Source: a virus. From it: 32,630 nt of DNA. The stretch spans positions 1 through 32,630 of IMG/VR virus record IMGVR_UViG_3300030098_003696; one strand, 5' to 3'. Position 1 is the stretch's first letter, and each line of letters begins with the position of its first letter. A model generated the notes under the pieces. That model searched no databases. It was not told the DNA's origin and saw only the letters and a program-made list of their open reading frames with translations. Of this stretch, positions 7,101 to 15,972 are shown in pieces. The position numbers were made by a program, and so were the translations under genes.

Positions 7101-10100
7101 GATCTACTTGCTTTGTATTTTAATTTTGCTAAAGGAAGTTGTCTTGTAAATTCTTTAGTTGCTTCTTTTTTAGTTATATTTTCTTTTATCTGAGCTATAA
7201 TTAAGGAATTTTGCAATTCAATAATCTCCGGAGTAATTTTTGTTCCTTTAGGAGGTTTTACTCCATAGTAATCAGTCAGAATTATCTTGTTACCATTTTC
7301 ATCTAGTATTTCAATAGTGTTTAAATCAATACCAGCTTTAGCATATCTAATCCATCCACTTTCTACACCCATTAATACATTATAAAGATCTTCTTTTTGA
7401 GGACCTTCTTTCATGCCAAGTTCTTTAATATTTACTTTGTCATCATTAATTTCTGATAAAGGACCTTGAAAATAATTTAATTGTATACCTGTAAAATTAT
7501 CATCAACAACTTTTTCATAAGCCAAAAACAACCCTTGTTTAGCAGTTAAACTAGCTCCTAATGCGTGTTCTTCTGTTATTTGTCCTGAAGTTAATGATTG
7601 CATTCCTAATTCTCTAAAAGTTATAGGAGCAATTTTTCTCATAAAATGAGCTTGTTCAGCAGCTGTTGTTCTTAACATACCAACTGCGGCTGGAATTATA
7701 TTACCATCTGCATTTTGAATTCTTAAAAATATTTCTTTTAATACTCTGTCTTTTATATTATTATTTTCAATATTTTCTTTACTACCAAAATAAGCATTAA
7801 ACTTATCTGATAATCCTAATTTTCCTTTTGTACCATGTTTTTTTAGAGCTATAGGTAAAGGATCAAACTTAACTTTTTTACCATTTACTTCTTTTTCAAA
7901 TTCAAAAGGAGGACCATAGTCAGAATCTTCAAATTTTTCATTTAAATAATCTATAAAAGCTTGCTTATGATTAGCTTGTAATTTTCCTTGTTTATTTTTT
8001 TTAGGATTTGTGTCTTTAAAAGGAAAACCTCTATATCCATAAAATGCTCCAGAATTTATTAAAAAATCTTTTGGAAATATCTTTACAAGTTTAGGAAATT
8101 CTTTTTCTTTCCATTCTTCTAATTGTTTAGGGTCATTAAAATCATAATTTTTACCACCCATTTCTCTAGAAAACTTACTCCAAAATCTTTGATCGCTAAT
8201 ATAATTTTCATATACCCTTTGTTCTATAGCATTATCTAATATACCTTGCTCAATTTTATTATTAAATCTAATTGTCTTGGATTTTTGTCTAGTAAATTTA
8301 GTACGGGGATCTACTTGTAATTTTTTACTTATTTGAGGAAGTTTTTCTTTAACTCCTTTTCTTTTAACTTTTTCAATTGCAGTAGGAGAAACTTGTCTAC
8401 CAAATAAATCAACTAAACCTTCTGCAAGACCAGTTTTTCTAGTACCTCTTGTTCCACTTTTTTTACCTGTAGTAGGATTAACTAATGGAGCTAAAATAAA
8501 ATCTGCTAGTTCTTTAGCTGTAAAATCTTTAAATTCATAAATATTAACTCCTTGTGAAGTTACTTCTACGTATACTTTATCATCTAACATAGCTTTATCT
8601 ATATCAGTTTGCTTTGTTAATCTTTTTGGTGGAGATGTAAATTTCTTTTCATTCACTGGAGTTGATCCTTCCATCCTTACAAACCACTGTATAGGTAGAT
8701 TTTCTTTTAGTTTTGCTGCTAATTTTTTAACATTAAATTCATACGTTTTACCTGCACCTAATTTTTTCTTTACTTTAGCAGTTGTTTTACCTCTAAACGC
8801 TTCAGTTACAAATCTTTTAAATTCCTTACCTTCTACTTCTGGTGTTGGACTTTCAAATATTTCTAATCCAGCAGTTTCAAAATCTTCTTTTAATTCTTGA
8901 TCAAATATCTCTGGAAAATCTCTAATAAGTTTAGCTCTTGGAGTCACCCTATCTTTTTTATCTTGAGATTCTTTAGATATTAATCTTTCTTCAGGAGTAG
9001 GATCTGTTGAAGCTATATCAAACTCCCTTTGTCCTTCACCAACAACTTCTCCTATTCGCTGTTCTTTGCCTTCAAATTTACCACGTTTAGCTTGTTGAAG
9101 TATTTGATTATACCTTCTTTTTAAATTCCTTTGCATGTAAGCACCAAAAGGTATACGTTTACCATCTACCACTGGTCTATACGTATCTATTAGTCTACCT
9201 AATTGCTCATCATAACCTGATTTAAATTCTGCTTCAGATACTCTTTTACTAGGATCTAATGCCATAGCCCCAGCACTTTTTGCAGCTCTACCTGCTAAAA
9301 CTTCAGCTGCTTTTTTATTATTTTCATAAAGCTCATCTTTTATCTGCTGTTGTAAATCTGCATCTTTTATATCTCTTACTCTAACATCTCCAGCTTCAAT
9401 TATTTTTTCTTCAATACTAGTATTACGATCTGCAATTGCTTTATTAGATTCTGATACTTTTTTTGAATACTCTTCTTTTTCTACTACTAAGTCTTTATCA
9501 AAAGCTTCAGTAATAGCTTGCTTTGTCTTTTTACCTAATTCACCTCTTTTATATTGTGCACCGTAATCTTTAGCAAAATTATAAACTTGTCTACCACTCT
9601 TAAAATTAAGATTGTTGTAGCCAAAAGGTTTAAACAATACCTCTCTTATCCAATCACCTACACTAACCCAAAAACCTTCATTACTAGCATCTAGTTCTCC
9701 ACTTGCAACCAGATCAAAAAACGCTGTTGCCCATTCATCTGAATATTCAGCTTGTTCTTCAGTAAGTATTCCAGCATCTACATATTCAGTTTTAATTCTT
9801 TTTTTTATTGTATCAAAAGCCTGTTTTTGTCTTTTTTCTAATATTTGTTTAAATTGACGTATTGCTTTTTTCTCTTGTTTTTCAAGATTGTTTCTTTCTT
9901 TTTGAAATTCTTTTAAAGATTTTTTTCTGTTTTCTTTTTTATTTTTCCAAGTATCAAATTTTTCAATTTTCCACTTAGCAGCAAGTAATCTATGAAACAC
10001 TTCATGTCCCACTGCACTAACATCATTAACTTCACGTGCTCTTTGTTTATCAATTATAATATCTCCTTCTGGTGTTATTACGGCAGTAGGTGCAGTTCCT

Positions 10101-13100
10101 TCTTCAATATCTTTTTGAGATAATTTAATACCTTCTTTTTCTGCTGTCTCATAAAAATCTGTTGAAGTATCAGTTGATTGTATTTTACCAGTTGGAGTTA
10201 TTTCTTCCATCATCTCAATTCTTTCTTCAGTTACTTTGTCTGGAGAAAGTAATTCAGACTCTTGTATTTTATTTTTAATATTTTGTGAAGCTCCTAATAC
10301 AGTATATGATGCTTCACCTTTACTAACAGCTTCTATAAATTCTTTATCTTCAAGTAATTTTTCAAACTCTCTTTGTGAAACTAATTTATTATTTACAATA
10401 AAATAAGATTGATCACTTACGTTTTGGTTTTTTACACCTTTTAATCGAGATTCATTAGCAGCTTGCTTTTGAGATTGAATTTCTACTAATGTTTTAAGAG
10501 CCATATCTTGATTCATAAAGATATCAGCACCTGTAGCAACGTTATTAACAGCATTATTTAATTGTGCTATTTCTCTTGCTGCAGCAGTATTATTTTCTTT
10601 AATTAATTGTTCTTCTATTTTACTTAATTCAGTGGAAAATCTCACCACATCTTGAGTGTCCATCTTTCTATCTAACATGCTTCTTCCTTCTAATATCTCC
10701 TTGATAGTTTCAATTTGCTTATTAGATAGATTAGATTGAACCCTACCTGTTAATAATTTAGAAATACTACGTAAAGTACCTATATCAGTAGAATTTTCTT
10801 TTGCATATATAGATATTTCTGATAACTCCGCTTCAATTTCTTTAACTCTTTGAACTTCCCAAGCAGCGTTATCTTTACCTTTTTGCTCTATTGTATTTTT
10901 TAAATCTTGTTTTTCTAATATTAAATCATAAGCTATTTTTTGATCAACTCCATCTAGTCCAGCTTCCATTTGTTTAAATACTCCACCAGCAATAGCTAAT
11001 GCTCTTTTATTTTCTTCTAATTCTTTAGGTGTAAGTTTTCCATTTGCTGCTTGTGCTTCTAACATTTCTTCTAAAGACTTCAAACTATTCTTATTCCTAA
11101 TCATAGCTTTAGCATATTCAAATGCTAATAAATCTGTATCTTTACCAAAGGAATATGTTTGATTTCCATTTGCTACATGTCCAATTATAGAATAACCACC
11201 TCCACCAATTGCTCCAGCTCTCATAGCTGTTAGAATATCTATTACAACTTCTTGTGCTCCTTGGTCCATGGCTGTGCTCCATATATTAGGTTCTTGATAT
11301 CCCACAACTTTACCATCTTCATCAAAAATAGGTTTACTTTTCATACCTATTTCTTCTAAAGCCTCAAACATTTCTTTAAAGCTTACCTCTACTAATTGCT
11401 GTGTTCCTTCTGTAACACCTTCTACTAGCGCTCCATCAACAACTCTTACAACTCCTCTTGCTATCCAATTATCTAATTCTTCGGCAACTAAACCAGGTAA
11501 AATTGCTTTACTTGCAAATTTACCTTGATTTTTTTTAAGAACTTTCATCATTAAAGAGTTGACTATCCAACCTTTTCCAGGAGTAATTCTATCTACACCA
11601 AACTTTTCTAATGCAGAAACTGTAGCTACTGTAGGTAATATAACAGACCACTTTTTCCACTCAGGCATATTAGCTAAATAGTGATTTCCATCTTGATCAA
11701 CAGCATTATCTATCTCCTCCATCATATGAGCCGTGTGGTACAAAGCAAAAGGAGTGGATGATAATAAAAAACCACCACCTAATCCACCTGTAGCTATAGA
11801 TGCTAACATAGCTGGGGCATTTTCTACTAAACTTAATAAATCCCCATATAACCAATCATCCATTAACGCTCTTCCATATTCAGTATCAGAAGCACCAGTT
11901 CCTATTACTCTTGAAAAAGGTGAGCGCATATTTTTATTGTAAACTTCTCGCATGAATTTTATTTTTTCATCTGTAGAAGTTCCTGGCATAAAAGCATCTA
12001 ATGCACCACCATAATTACCCACATAACCAGAGAGTGCTATCCCATATTCAAAGGCTCCATCAACCATTTTATCTACACCAGATACAAACTTATCAACAAC
12101 AATAGATTCCCATGTACCATAATTAGATAACATGTCATTTACACCCTCAATTACTTTTATAGAGTTGGAATTTATAAGTAATTCATTTGCGGCTTTAAGA
12201 TTAGACATGTCAGCTTGTGTACTATACCAATCACTAAATTGTTTATATTCTTGCTGTATTTGTTGATTAAAGTTATTAACCTCTTGTTCATATTGTTTAG
12301 AAGTCCAACCTTCTACAATAGCTGTATTTTTAACTTCTTCACTAAACGTGTTGATTTTTTTAGTAAGTTCATTTTCAAAGTTTTGTCTAATTTTTGTAAA
12401 CTCTTTTTCTTTGTTATTTATTTCTTCTAAAGCTAGTTGACTTTGCTTAATTTGTTCTCGTTGCCAATCTGTATTAATTAAGTTTTTTGTAAATGGACTT
12501 AAGTTGCTATTAAGTAGTTCATCTGGTGTCATAGGTGGAACAAAAGAACCATAATCTTTCACATAATTAAAAAGCTTATCCATTGTAGTCCTAGCAAATT
12601 CATCAGCAAACTTACCAGTATGATTAGTGTATAATACTAAATCTGGACCATTTTTAGAACTAATAGTTACAGCATTGCTTAATCTAGCCATGTTGTCTCT
12701 ACGTTCATCATAAAACCAATTATAATCAGCAGATTCTCCAGCGGTTGCATATATATTTATTCCCCATGCATTTAAAAACCCTTCCCAATCTTCTGCAAAC
12801 TTTTCTTCTGTCTGTCCTTTAGCATGTGTTGTTTTAAAAATTGCATTCTTTACATCTTCATCAAAAAACTTTTCTCTCCATTCAGGATCATTCATGTTTA
12901 AGTTACGTAACTTATTAACATAAATTTGTTTTTGATCTTGATATTGAGTACCTAAATCAAACATAGCGGACTCTGGAGTAGTAAAAGTTAATCTATCTAA
13001 CTCTTTAAGATGATGATTTACATATTTTTCTTTTTGTCTTGCTTTTTCTTTCCCTATTTGTATAGCTGTATATGTCTTTTGAAAATCGTTTAATTCTTCT

Positions 13101-14326
13101 AAAGTAAATCCAGTTTCTTCCATTACCTCTAAAGCTCCTTCGGGTGTTTGAGCTTTTACTAAAATTGAATTTAACGGATTATCTGTATTCTCTCTGTTTA
13201 CTAAATTATTAAATACTTGGTCAATCTGTTCCTCTCTATCAACGCCTTCTTCAGGTTCTACATATATTTCAATAAGCTTTTTAGCGGTTGGTTCAAAGTT
13301 ATCTATATCAGCTTTTTGTTTTTCTAATAAATCAACTTGTATGTCTGCTCTTTTTGCAAGAGACATATCCATACCTTCTCTTTCTTCTATTAAAAACTCT
13401 GCCACACCACTTACTATATTACTTAAAAAACCATCTGCTTCATCATAATCTTTTGCTAAATTAGTTAAATAATCTACAATAGGTGTTTCTTCTAATTCTA
13501 CATCTTCTGTTACGGTTACTGGTGTAGTTGGATCAAATTTCTTAGCTTCTTCTAAAAGTTTTTTCTTATCTTTTAAGTCCTGGTCATGGAATTTGTCTTG
13601 AAAAAATATAATTTCTTTTCTTACACGGTGAACATCTTCCATAGTAGTATTTTCTCCAAAAATATCTTTAAATTCTTGTGTTGGTTGAATTCGATAACCT
13701 CCTGGAATTGTAGAAGATCGATAAACCTCAGTCATCCAAGTGCTTCCATCTTCCACCTTACGACCGGATTTGTTTTCTGGTACATATGACATAAATACTT
13801 CAAGTAATTTGTCATCTGTTAAATTTGGGTAATATACTTTATTTACACCTTTTATTACATCTACAAATTCCTCAAGTACCTCTATTTTATTATTATAAGG
13901 TTTATTTTCAGCTTGATATACGGGATCATAAATACTAACTAACCCCATGTCTTGAGTTACAACTTTATCTTTAGGTCTATCATAAAAATTAGAGTCTATT
14001 CTTGCTTGTTCAATAGTTTTAGTTTGATCAGGTATAATTGTAGTTATTCTATCTATTGTCTCTGTAGCTATTTCGTCAGGAGTTTTTAATTTTATAGACT
14101 TAAATCCGCCTCCTGTACTTGTAACACCTCCTCTAATTCCTGTATCAAAGTTAATATCTACTTTAAATGTTTCAAAATCTGGAAGTTCAAAATATTCAGA
14201 CATGTCATCTCTAAATCCTCTAAGACGGTCCTCGTCTTGCATGTCCACTTTAAACGTTTCAAAATCTGGTAACTCGAAATATTCATTACCATCTTCCCAT
14301 AACCCTAATAGAAGTTCTTCGTTCAT
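4100..14326 (-). CDS. Giant polyvalent virion protein with metallopeptidase and HAD-phosphatase domains (3408 aa)
   Basis: This is by far the largest gene, lying after the tail and internal-protein genes, where short-tailed phages encode ejected internal proteins. In order: an N-terminal 14-residue peptide duplicated at 15-28 and 44-57; long charged helical stretches; Gly-rich hydrophobic segments near 828-870 and 1026-1050; a zinc-peptidase motif HEVFH at 1441-1445 with a candidate third ligand E1531; a sigma-region-2-like stretch near 1700-1787; a HAD phosphatase domain (DFDDT 2459-2463, LTAR 2537-2540, FADD 2592-2595); a C-terminal region near 2890-3120 that I recall as shared by giant proteins of marine phages, with a hydrophobic stretch before an acidic GDDEEEE; and a helical module repeated at 3312-3346 and 3372-3406. 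This layout fits the large polyvalent protein class, probably packaged and injected to protect or reprogram the incoming genome. The T7 counterpart gp16 is only about 1300 residues. The start is 10 bases after the previous gene. Confidence 0.82.
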   Translation of the reverse strand: MNEELLLGLWEDGNEYFELPDFETFKVDMQDEDRLRGFRDDMSEYFELPDFETFKVDINFDTGIRGGVTSTGGGFKSIKLKTPDEIATETIDRITTIIPDQTKTIEQARIDSNFYDRPKDKVVTQDMGLVSIYDPVYQAENKPYNNKIEVLEEFVDVIKGVNKVYYPNLTDDKLLEVFMSYVPENKSGRKVEDGSTWMTEVYRSSTIPGGYRIQPTQEFKDIFGENTTMEDVHRVRKEIIFFQDKFHDQDLKDKKKLLEEAKKFDPTTPVTVTEDVELEETPIVDYLTNLAKDYDEADGFLSNIVSGVAEFLIEEREGMDMSLAKRADIQVDLLEKQKADIDNFEPTAKKLIEIYVEPEEGVDREEQIDQVFNNLVNRENTDNPLNSILVKAQTPEGALEVMEETGFTLEELNDFQKTYTAIQIGKEKARQKEKYVNHHLKELDRLTFTTPESAMFDLGTQYQDQKQIYVNKLRNLNMNDPEWREKFFDEDVKNAIFKTTHAKGQTEEKFAEDWEGFLNAWGINIYATAGESADYNWFYDERRDNMARLSNAVTISSKNGPDLVLYTNHTGKFADEFARTTMDKLFNYVKDYGSFVPPMTPDELLNSNLSPFTKNLINTDWQREQIKQSQLALEEINNKEKEFTKIRQNFENELTKKINTFSEEVKNTAIVEGWTSKQYEQEVNNFNQQIQQEYKQFSDWYSTQADMSNLKAANELLINSNSIKVIEGVNDMLSNYGTWESIVVDKFVSGVDKMVDGAFEYGIALSGYVGNYGGALDAFMPGTSTDEKIKFMREVYNKNMRSPFSRVIGTGASDTEYGRALMDDWLYGDLLSLVENAPAMLASIATGGLGGGFLLSSTPFALYHTAHMMEEIDNAVDQDGNHYLANMPEWKKWSVILPTVATVSALEKFGVDRITPGKGWIVNSLMMKVLKKNQGKFASKAILPGLVAEELDNWIARGVVRVVDGALVEGVTEGTQQLVEVSFKEMFEALEEIGMKSKPIFDEDGKVVGYQEPNIWSTAMDQGAQEVVIDILTAMRAGAIGGGGYSIIGHVANGNQTYSFGKDTDLLAFEYAKAMIRNKNSLKSLEEMLEAQAANGKLTPKELEENKRALAIAGGVFKQMEAGLDGVDQKIAYDLILEKQDLKNTIEQKGKDNAAWEVQRVKEIEAELSEISIYAKENSTDIGTLRSISKLLTGRVQSNLSNKQIETIKEILEGRSMLDRKMDTQDVVRFSTELSKIEEQLIKENNTAAAREIAQLNNAVNNVATGADIFMNQDMALKTLVEIQSQKQAANESRLKGVKNQNVSDQSYFIVNNKLVSQREFEKLLEDKEFIEAVSKGEASYTVLGASQNIKNKIQESELLSPDKVTEERIEMMEEITPTGKIQSTDTSTDFYETAEKEGIKLSQKDIEEGTAPTAVITPEGDIIIDKQRAREVNDVSAVGHEVFHRLLAAKWKIEKFDTWKNKKENRKKSLKEFQKERNNLEKQEKKAIRQFKQILEKRQKQAFDTIKKRIKTEYVDAGILTEEQAEYSDEWATAFFDLVASGELDASNEGFWVSVGDWIREVLFKPFGYNNLNFKSGRQVYNFAKDYGAQYKRGELGKKTKQAITEAFDKDLVVEKEEYSKKVSESNKAIADRNTSIEEKIIEAGDVRVRDIKDADLQQQIKDELYENNKKAAEVLAGRAAKSAGAMALDPSKRVSEAEFKSGYDEQLGRLIDTYRPVVDGKRIPFGAYMQRNLKRRYNQILQQAKRGKFEGKEQRIGEVVGEGQREFDIASTDPTPEERLISKESQDKKDRVTPRAKLIRDFPEIFDQELKEDFETAGLEIFESPTPEVEGKEFKRFVTEAFRGKTTAKVKKKLGAGKTYEFNVKKLAAKLKENLPIQWFVRMEGSTPVNEKKFTSPPKRLTKQTDIDKAMLDDKVYVEVTSQGVNIYEFKDFTAKELADFILAPLVNPTTGKKSGTRGTRKTGLAEGLVDLFGRQVSPTAIEKVKRKGVKEKLPQISKKLQVDPRTKFTRQKSKTIRFNNKIEQGILDNAIEQRVYENYISDQRFWSKFSREMGGKNYDFNDPKQLEEWKEKEFPKLVKIFPKDFLINSGAFYGYRGFPFKDTNPKKNKQGKLQANHKQAFIDYLNEKFEDSDYGPPFEFEKEVNGKKVKFDPLPIALKKHGTKGKLGLSDKFNAYFGSKENIENNNIKDRVLKEIFLRIQNADGNIIPAAVGMLRTTAAEQAHFMRKIAPITFRELGMQSLTSGQITEEHALGASLTAKQGLFLAYEKVVDDNFTGIQLNYFQGPLSEINDDKVNIKELGMKEGPQKEDLYNVLMGVESGWIRYAKAGIDLNTIEILDENGNKIILTDYYGVKPPKGTKITPEIIELQNSLIIAQIKENITKKEATKEFTRQLPLAKLKYKASRSNIKSLDGSGVVKMSKSLPNSEILREAGIMDKALNIARDPNAPVKKIRVFDFDDTLAQTKSNVLYTMPDGKKGKLTAEEFAKRGTEMLEQGAEFDFSEFNKVMEGKKGPLFEVAKKIQDARGTEDVFVLTARAMEAAPAIKEFLDSIGLEIPLKNITGLGDSSPLAKSGWIVDKAADGYNDFYFADDAIKNVNAVKKVLDVIDVKSKVQQAKVKFSKNVDKDFNKIIEQKTGVDWYKEYSAARAQTMGAGKGKFKFLIPPSAEDFTGLLYRFLGKGKVGDAQMAWFKEHLLNPYARGMNDLSTDRVTMMNDFNALKKELIKSGSIPKNLKKKAIDNFTYEDVARVMAWDQQGIEVADLSKRDMAEFRKFMEDNPGLQVFVDQLIAINKGDGYAYPGKNWLAGSITTDLVEGLNTNKRDKYLEQWRENVDLIFSEKNLNKIEALFGTRYREALEDSIRRMKSGKNRTSTGNRLENRLLDYINNSVGTVMFLNMRSGVLQTISAINFLNWGDNNPLRAGRAFANQKQYWSDFMTLMNSDFLVDRRKGLKINVAESEIFEAARNEKNKARAVVNYLLKKGFTVTQIMDSFAIASGGATFYRNRIKSLMKGGMSKEEAEAQAFQDFRETAEESQQSARPDKISQQQASGLGRVILAFANTPMQYNRIIKKATLDLINGRGDYKANLSKIVYYGMVQNLLFTALQQAIFAMGFGDDEEEEAKKEKYYKIGNSMLDNLLRGIGVGGQAVLTVKNIGMDVYDKYQKSVAPDASYYDKQPDYAESAWHILDFSPPISIKARKLRQAAKNWEYNNWKHDKDPWSLDDPSWLSGAYVISALTNIPLDRLVKKMDNVRGAMESDQEWWKRVAMLSGWAEWELESTADRETRKQEEKIERRVFEGKQDPTKWTETEQKDILRQYKVSENMIKKLNTKEKRAKAIEKLKNKTNKTYTPSAVMLTPEYAELAKTNKDEQIKMLKDFKVSSSMISRLNNEDKRIRAIIKLRKKYK
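4109..4393 (-). repeat. Duplicated C-terminal helical module in the giant protein
   Basis: Residues 3312-3346 (4289-4393) and 3372-3406 (4109-4213) align without gaps. Both begin EQ, share the [RK]-x-[YF]-K-V-S core, then LN-x-[ED/KE]-KR and a KL-x-K ending. The two copies are separated by 25 residues containing LTPEYAEL. The second copy runs almost to the stop codon. This is an internal protein duplication, probably of a small helical protein- or nucleic-acid-binding unit. Confidence 0.8.
14156..14284 (-). repeat. Duplicated 14-residue N-terminal peptide of the giant protein
   Basis: The peptide EYFELPDFETFKVD occurs at residues 15-28 (14243-14284) and again at 44-57 (14156-14197), identical in all 14 positions. 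At the DNA level the two copies differ at 7 of 42 bases and every difference is synonymous. The peptide is therefore under selection and is not a recent copying accident. A short docking motif for another virion protein is the likeliest role. Confidence 0.93.
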
Positions 14327-14336
14327 ATAATTTTAT

Positions 14337-15959
14337 TTATCCTTGTTTTTTTCTTGCATATCCAGATTTACCTTTATCTGAACCACTTGAAGTTGGAGCA
14401 AATGTAGTTTCACTTTTATCTTTTTCAGTAGTTTGTTTTTTATCTTGACCACCATAAAGTGTACTTAAATTATAAATTATTTTTTCATCACCTATTGTTT
14501 GTTGGTTAAGAAAATTTAACATTACTTCTGGATCATTGAAATCTAATGGTATAACTTTTGGTTTACCATTAGCGTCTATAAATACTATAGTATTATTATC
14601 AACACTAACTTCTTCTCCAGCGATATTTTTTACGTCTTGATCACGTTCATTTTGAGTCATTTCGCTAGCTAATTTAAATCCACCAAACTTAGTAAAATCA
14701 ATAAACTTATTTAACTCTTTTACTAAATCTTTTAAACCTACTTGATCAGGAAATTTACCTATATCTTGAAATTTAGGTTCAGCAAATATTTCATTTACTA
14801 ATTTTACATTAGCATCATATTGAGGCTTATATTGCGCTATATTTTTTAACTCCGCATTTGTAAATGCAGCACTTCCACCACCTCCACCAGGATCTCCACT
14901 TTTCCTACTCATTCCAGTAACCTGTGTACCAGTTAAATTCTTATCAACAGCTTTTGTAGCTAACCAACGATGTAAAATATCTATTTGCTCTTGATTTTCA
15001 TCATCAAATATACTATCTTGTCCAAAACCTTCTTGATCACCTATTGTAACACAATCTTGCCATAAAGCCTGTCTTTCATTTGCTCTATTAGGATTTGTTA
15101 ATAAATCTTCAAACTGTTGTAGTTCAATAATTTTGTCTATAGCTCTTTTTCTATTTTCATCAGTGATTTGTACTGTAGAAAAATCTATACCTCCCTCAGT
15201 AGTTGTATCATAAGTATAATACAGTCCATCCACTATTTTTGGTTGTCCAGGAGTACCTATTACAACTTCAGCAGCGGCTGTAAGTTCATCATCTATATCA
15301 GGAATAGCAGTAAAAAACTCTTGACCTTGTTCTATATATTTACCATATTGGTTTAAATTAAATCTTATAGGTTTACCATCTTCTCCTTTACCAAGCATCA
15401 CTAGTTCTAATTCTCCATCCTCTGTAAATTCCCATGTCACATTATTATTGTTATTAACAGCCATAACTATTTCTTGAGCGGTAGTAGGAACTATTGAACT
15501 CATCGCGCCTTTACTTTCATCATATCCTAAATTAGATGGTTTTAAAATCATTTTCCTTAATTCAGGTAATAAATCTTTACTTAGTTGGTTATTAAAGAAA
15601 GCTATGTCATTTGCTTGTTCTTCTATTTGTCTTAAAGCATCCATCCCAAGTTGTGTAGAAACATACCCTTCTTCGCCTTCACTTTTCATCATTCCATTTT
15701 TTATTACAATATAATCATCAACTAAAGAATTTAAAGCTAAATTAGTATTTTTATCAAAAGTATAAGTTGTTTCTCCTTGAAGCTTACCCATTACTTTTTC
15801 TTGTTGAGTAATTCTATCTTGTATAAGTTTTTTTCTTAATTGTTCTTGAGATTTTTTTTCTTGTCTAATTCTATCATATACATTAGTATCCACCTGTTTA
15901 GTAGGAGATTTATATTGTTGTATTTGTAGATTTGGATTTTCGTAACTACTGTTTGCCAT
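14337..15959 (-). CDS. Probable internal virion or tail-associated protein (540 aa)
   Basis: No catalytic motif was recognised. The N-terminal 60 residues are polar and Gln/Lys-rich (RIRQEKKSQEQLRKK) and predicted helical. The middle is acidic and Asn-rich (NNNNN near 170). A flexible Gly run (DPGGGGGS, near residue 357) separates a second helical part. The last 35 residues are Lys/Ser/Thr-rich and look disordered (TTEKDKSETT, KGKSGYARKKQG). It sits between a coiled-coil 223-aa protein and the giant protein, in the place where T7-like phages encode internal core proteins. It is therefore probably a structural component ejected with the genome, but this rests on context only. Its stop is 10 bases before the giant gene's start, and AAGGA at its own end is the nearest thing to a Shine-Dalgarno for that gene. 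Confidence 0.62.
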   Translation of the reverse strand: MANSSYENPNLQIQQYKSPTKQVDTNVYDRIRQEKKSQEQLRKKLIQDRITQQEKVMGKLQGETTYTFDKNTNLALNSLVDDYIVIKNGMMKSEGEEGYVSTQLGMDALRQIEEQANDIAFFNNQLSKDLLPELRKMILKPSNLGYDESKGAMSSIVPTTAQEIVMAVNNNNNVTWEFTEDGELELVMLGKGEDGKPIRFNLNQYGKYIEQGQEFFTAIPDIDDELTAAAEVVIGTPGQPKIVDGLYYTYDTTTEGGIDFSTVQITDENRKRAIDKIIELQQFEDLLTNPNRANERQALWQDCVTIGDQEGFGQDSIFDDENQEQIDILHRWLATKAVDKNLTGTQVTGMSRKSGDPGGGGGSAAFTNAELKNIAQYKPQYDANVKLVNEIFAEPKFQDIGKFPDQVGLKDLVKELNKFIDFTKFGGFKLASEMTQNERDQDVKNIAGEEVSVDNNTIVFIDANGKPKVIPLDFNDPEVMLNFLNQQTIGDEKIIYNLSTLYGGQDKKQTTEKDKSETTFAPTSSGSDKGKSGYARKKQG

Positions 15960-15972
15960 AATATTTTTTTTA

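Noticed and set aside
12215-12430. Hydrophobic plus-strand open frames opposite the late genes, which look like membrane proteins.
   Set aside because: They are antisense to Lys/Glu-rich coding sequence, which always reads as Phe/Leu/Ile-rich on the other strand; no leader or gene context supports them.
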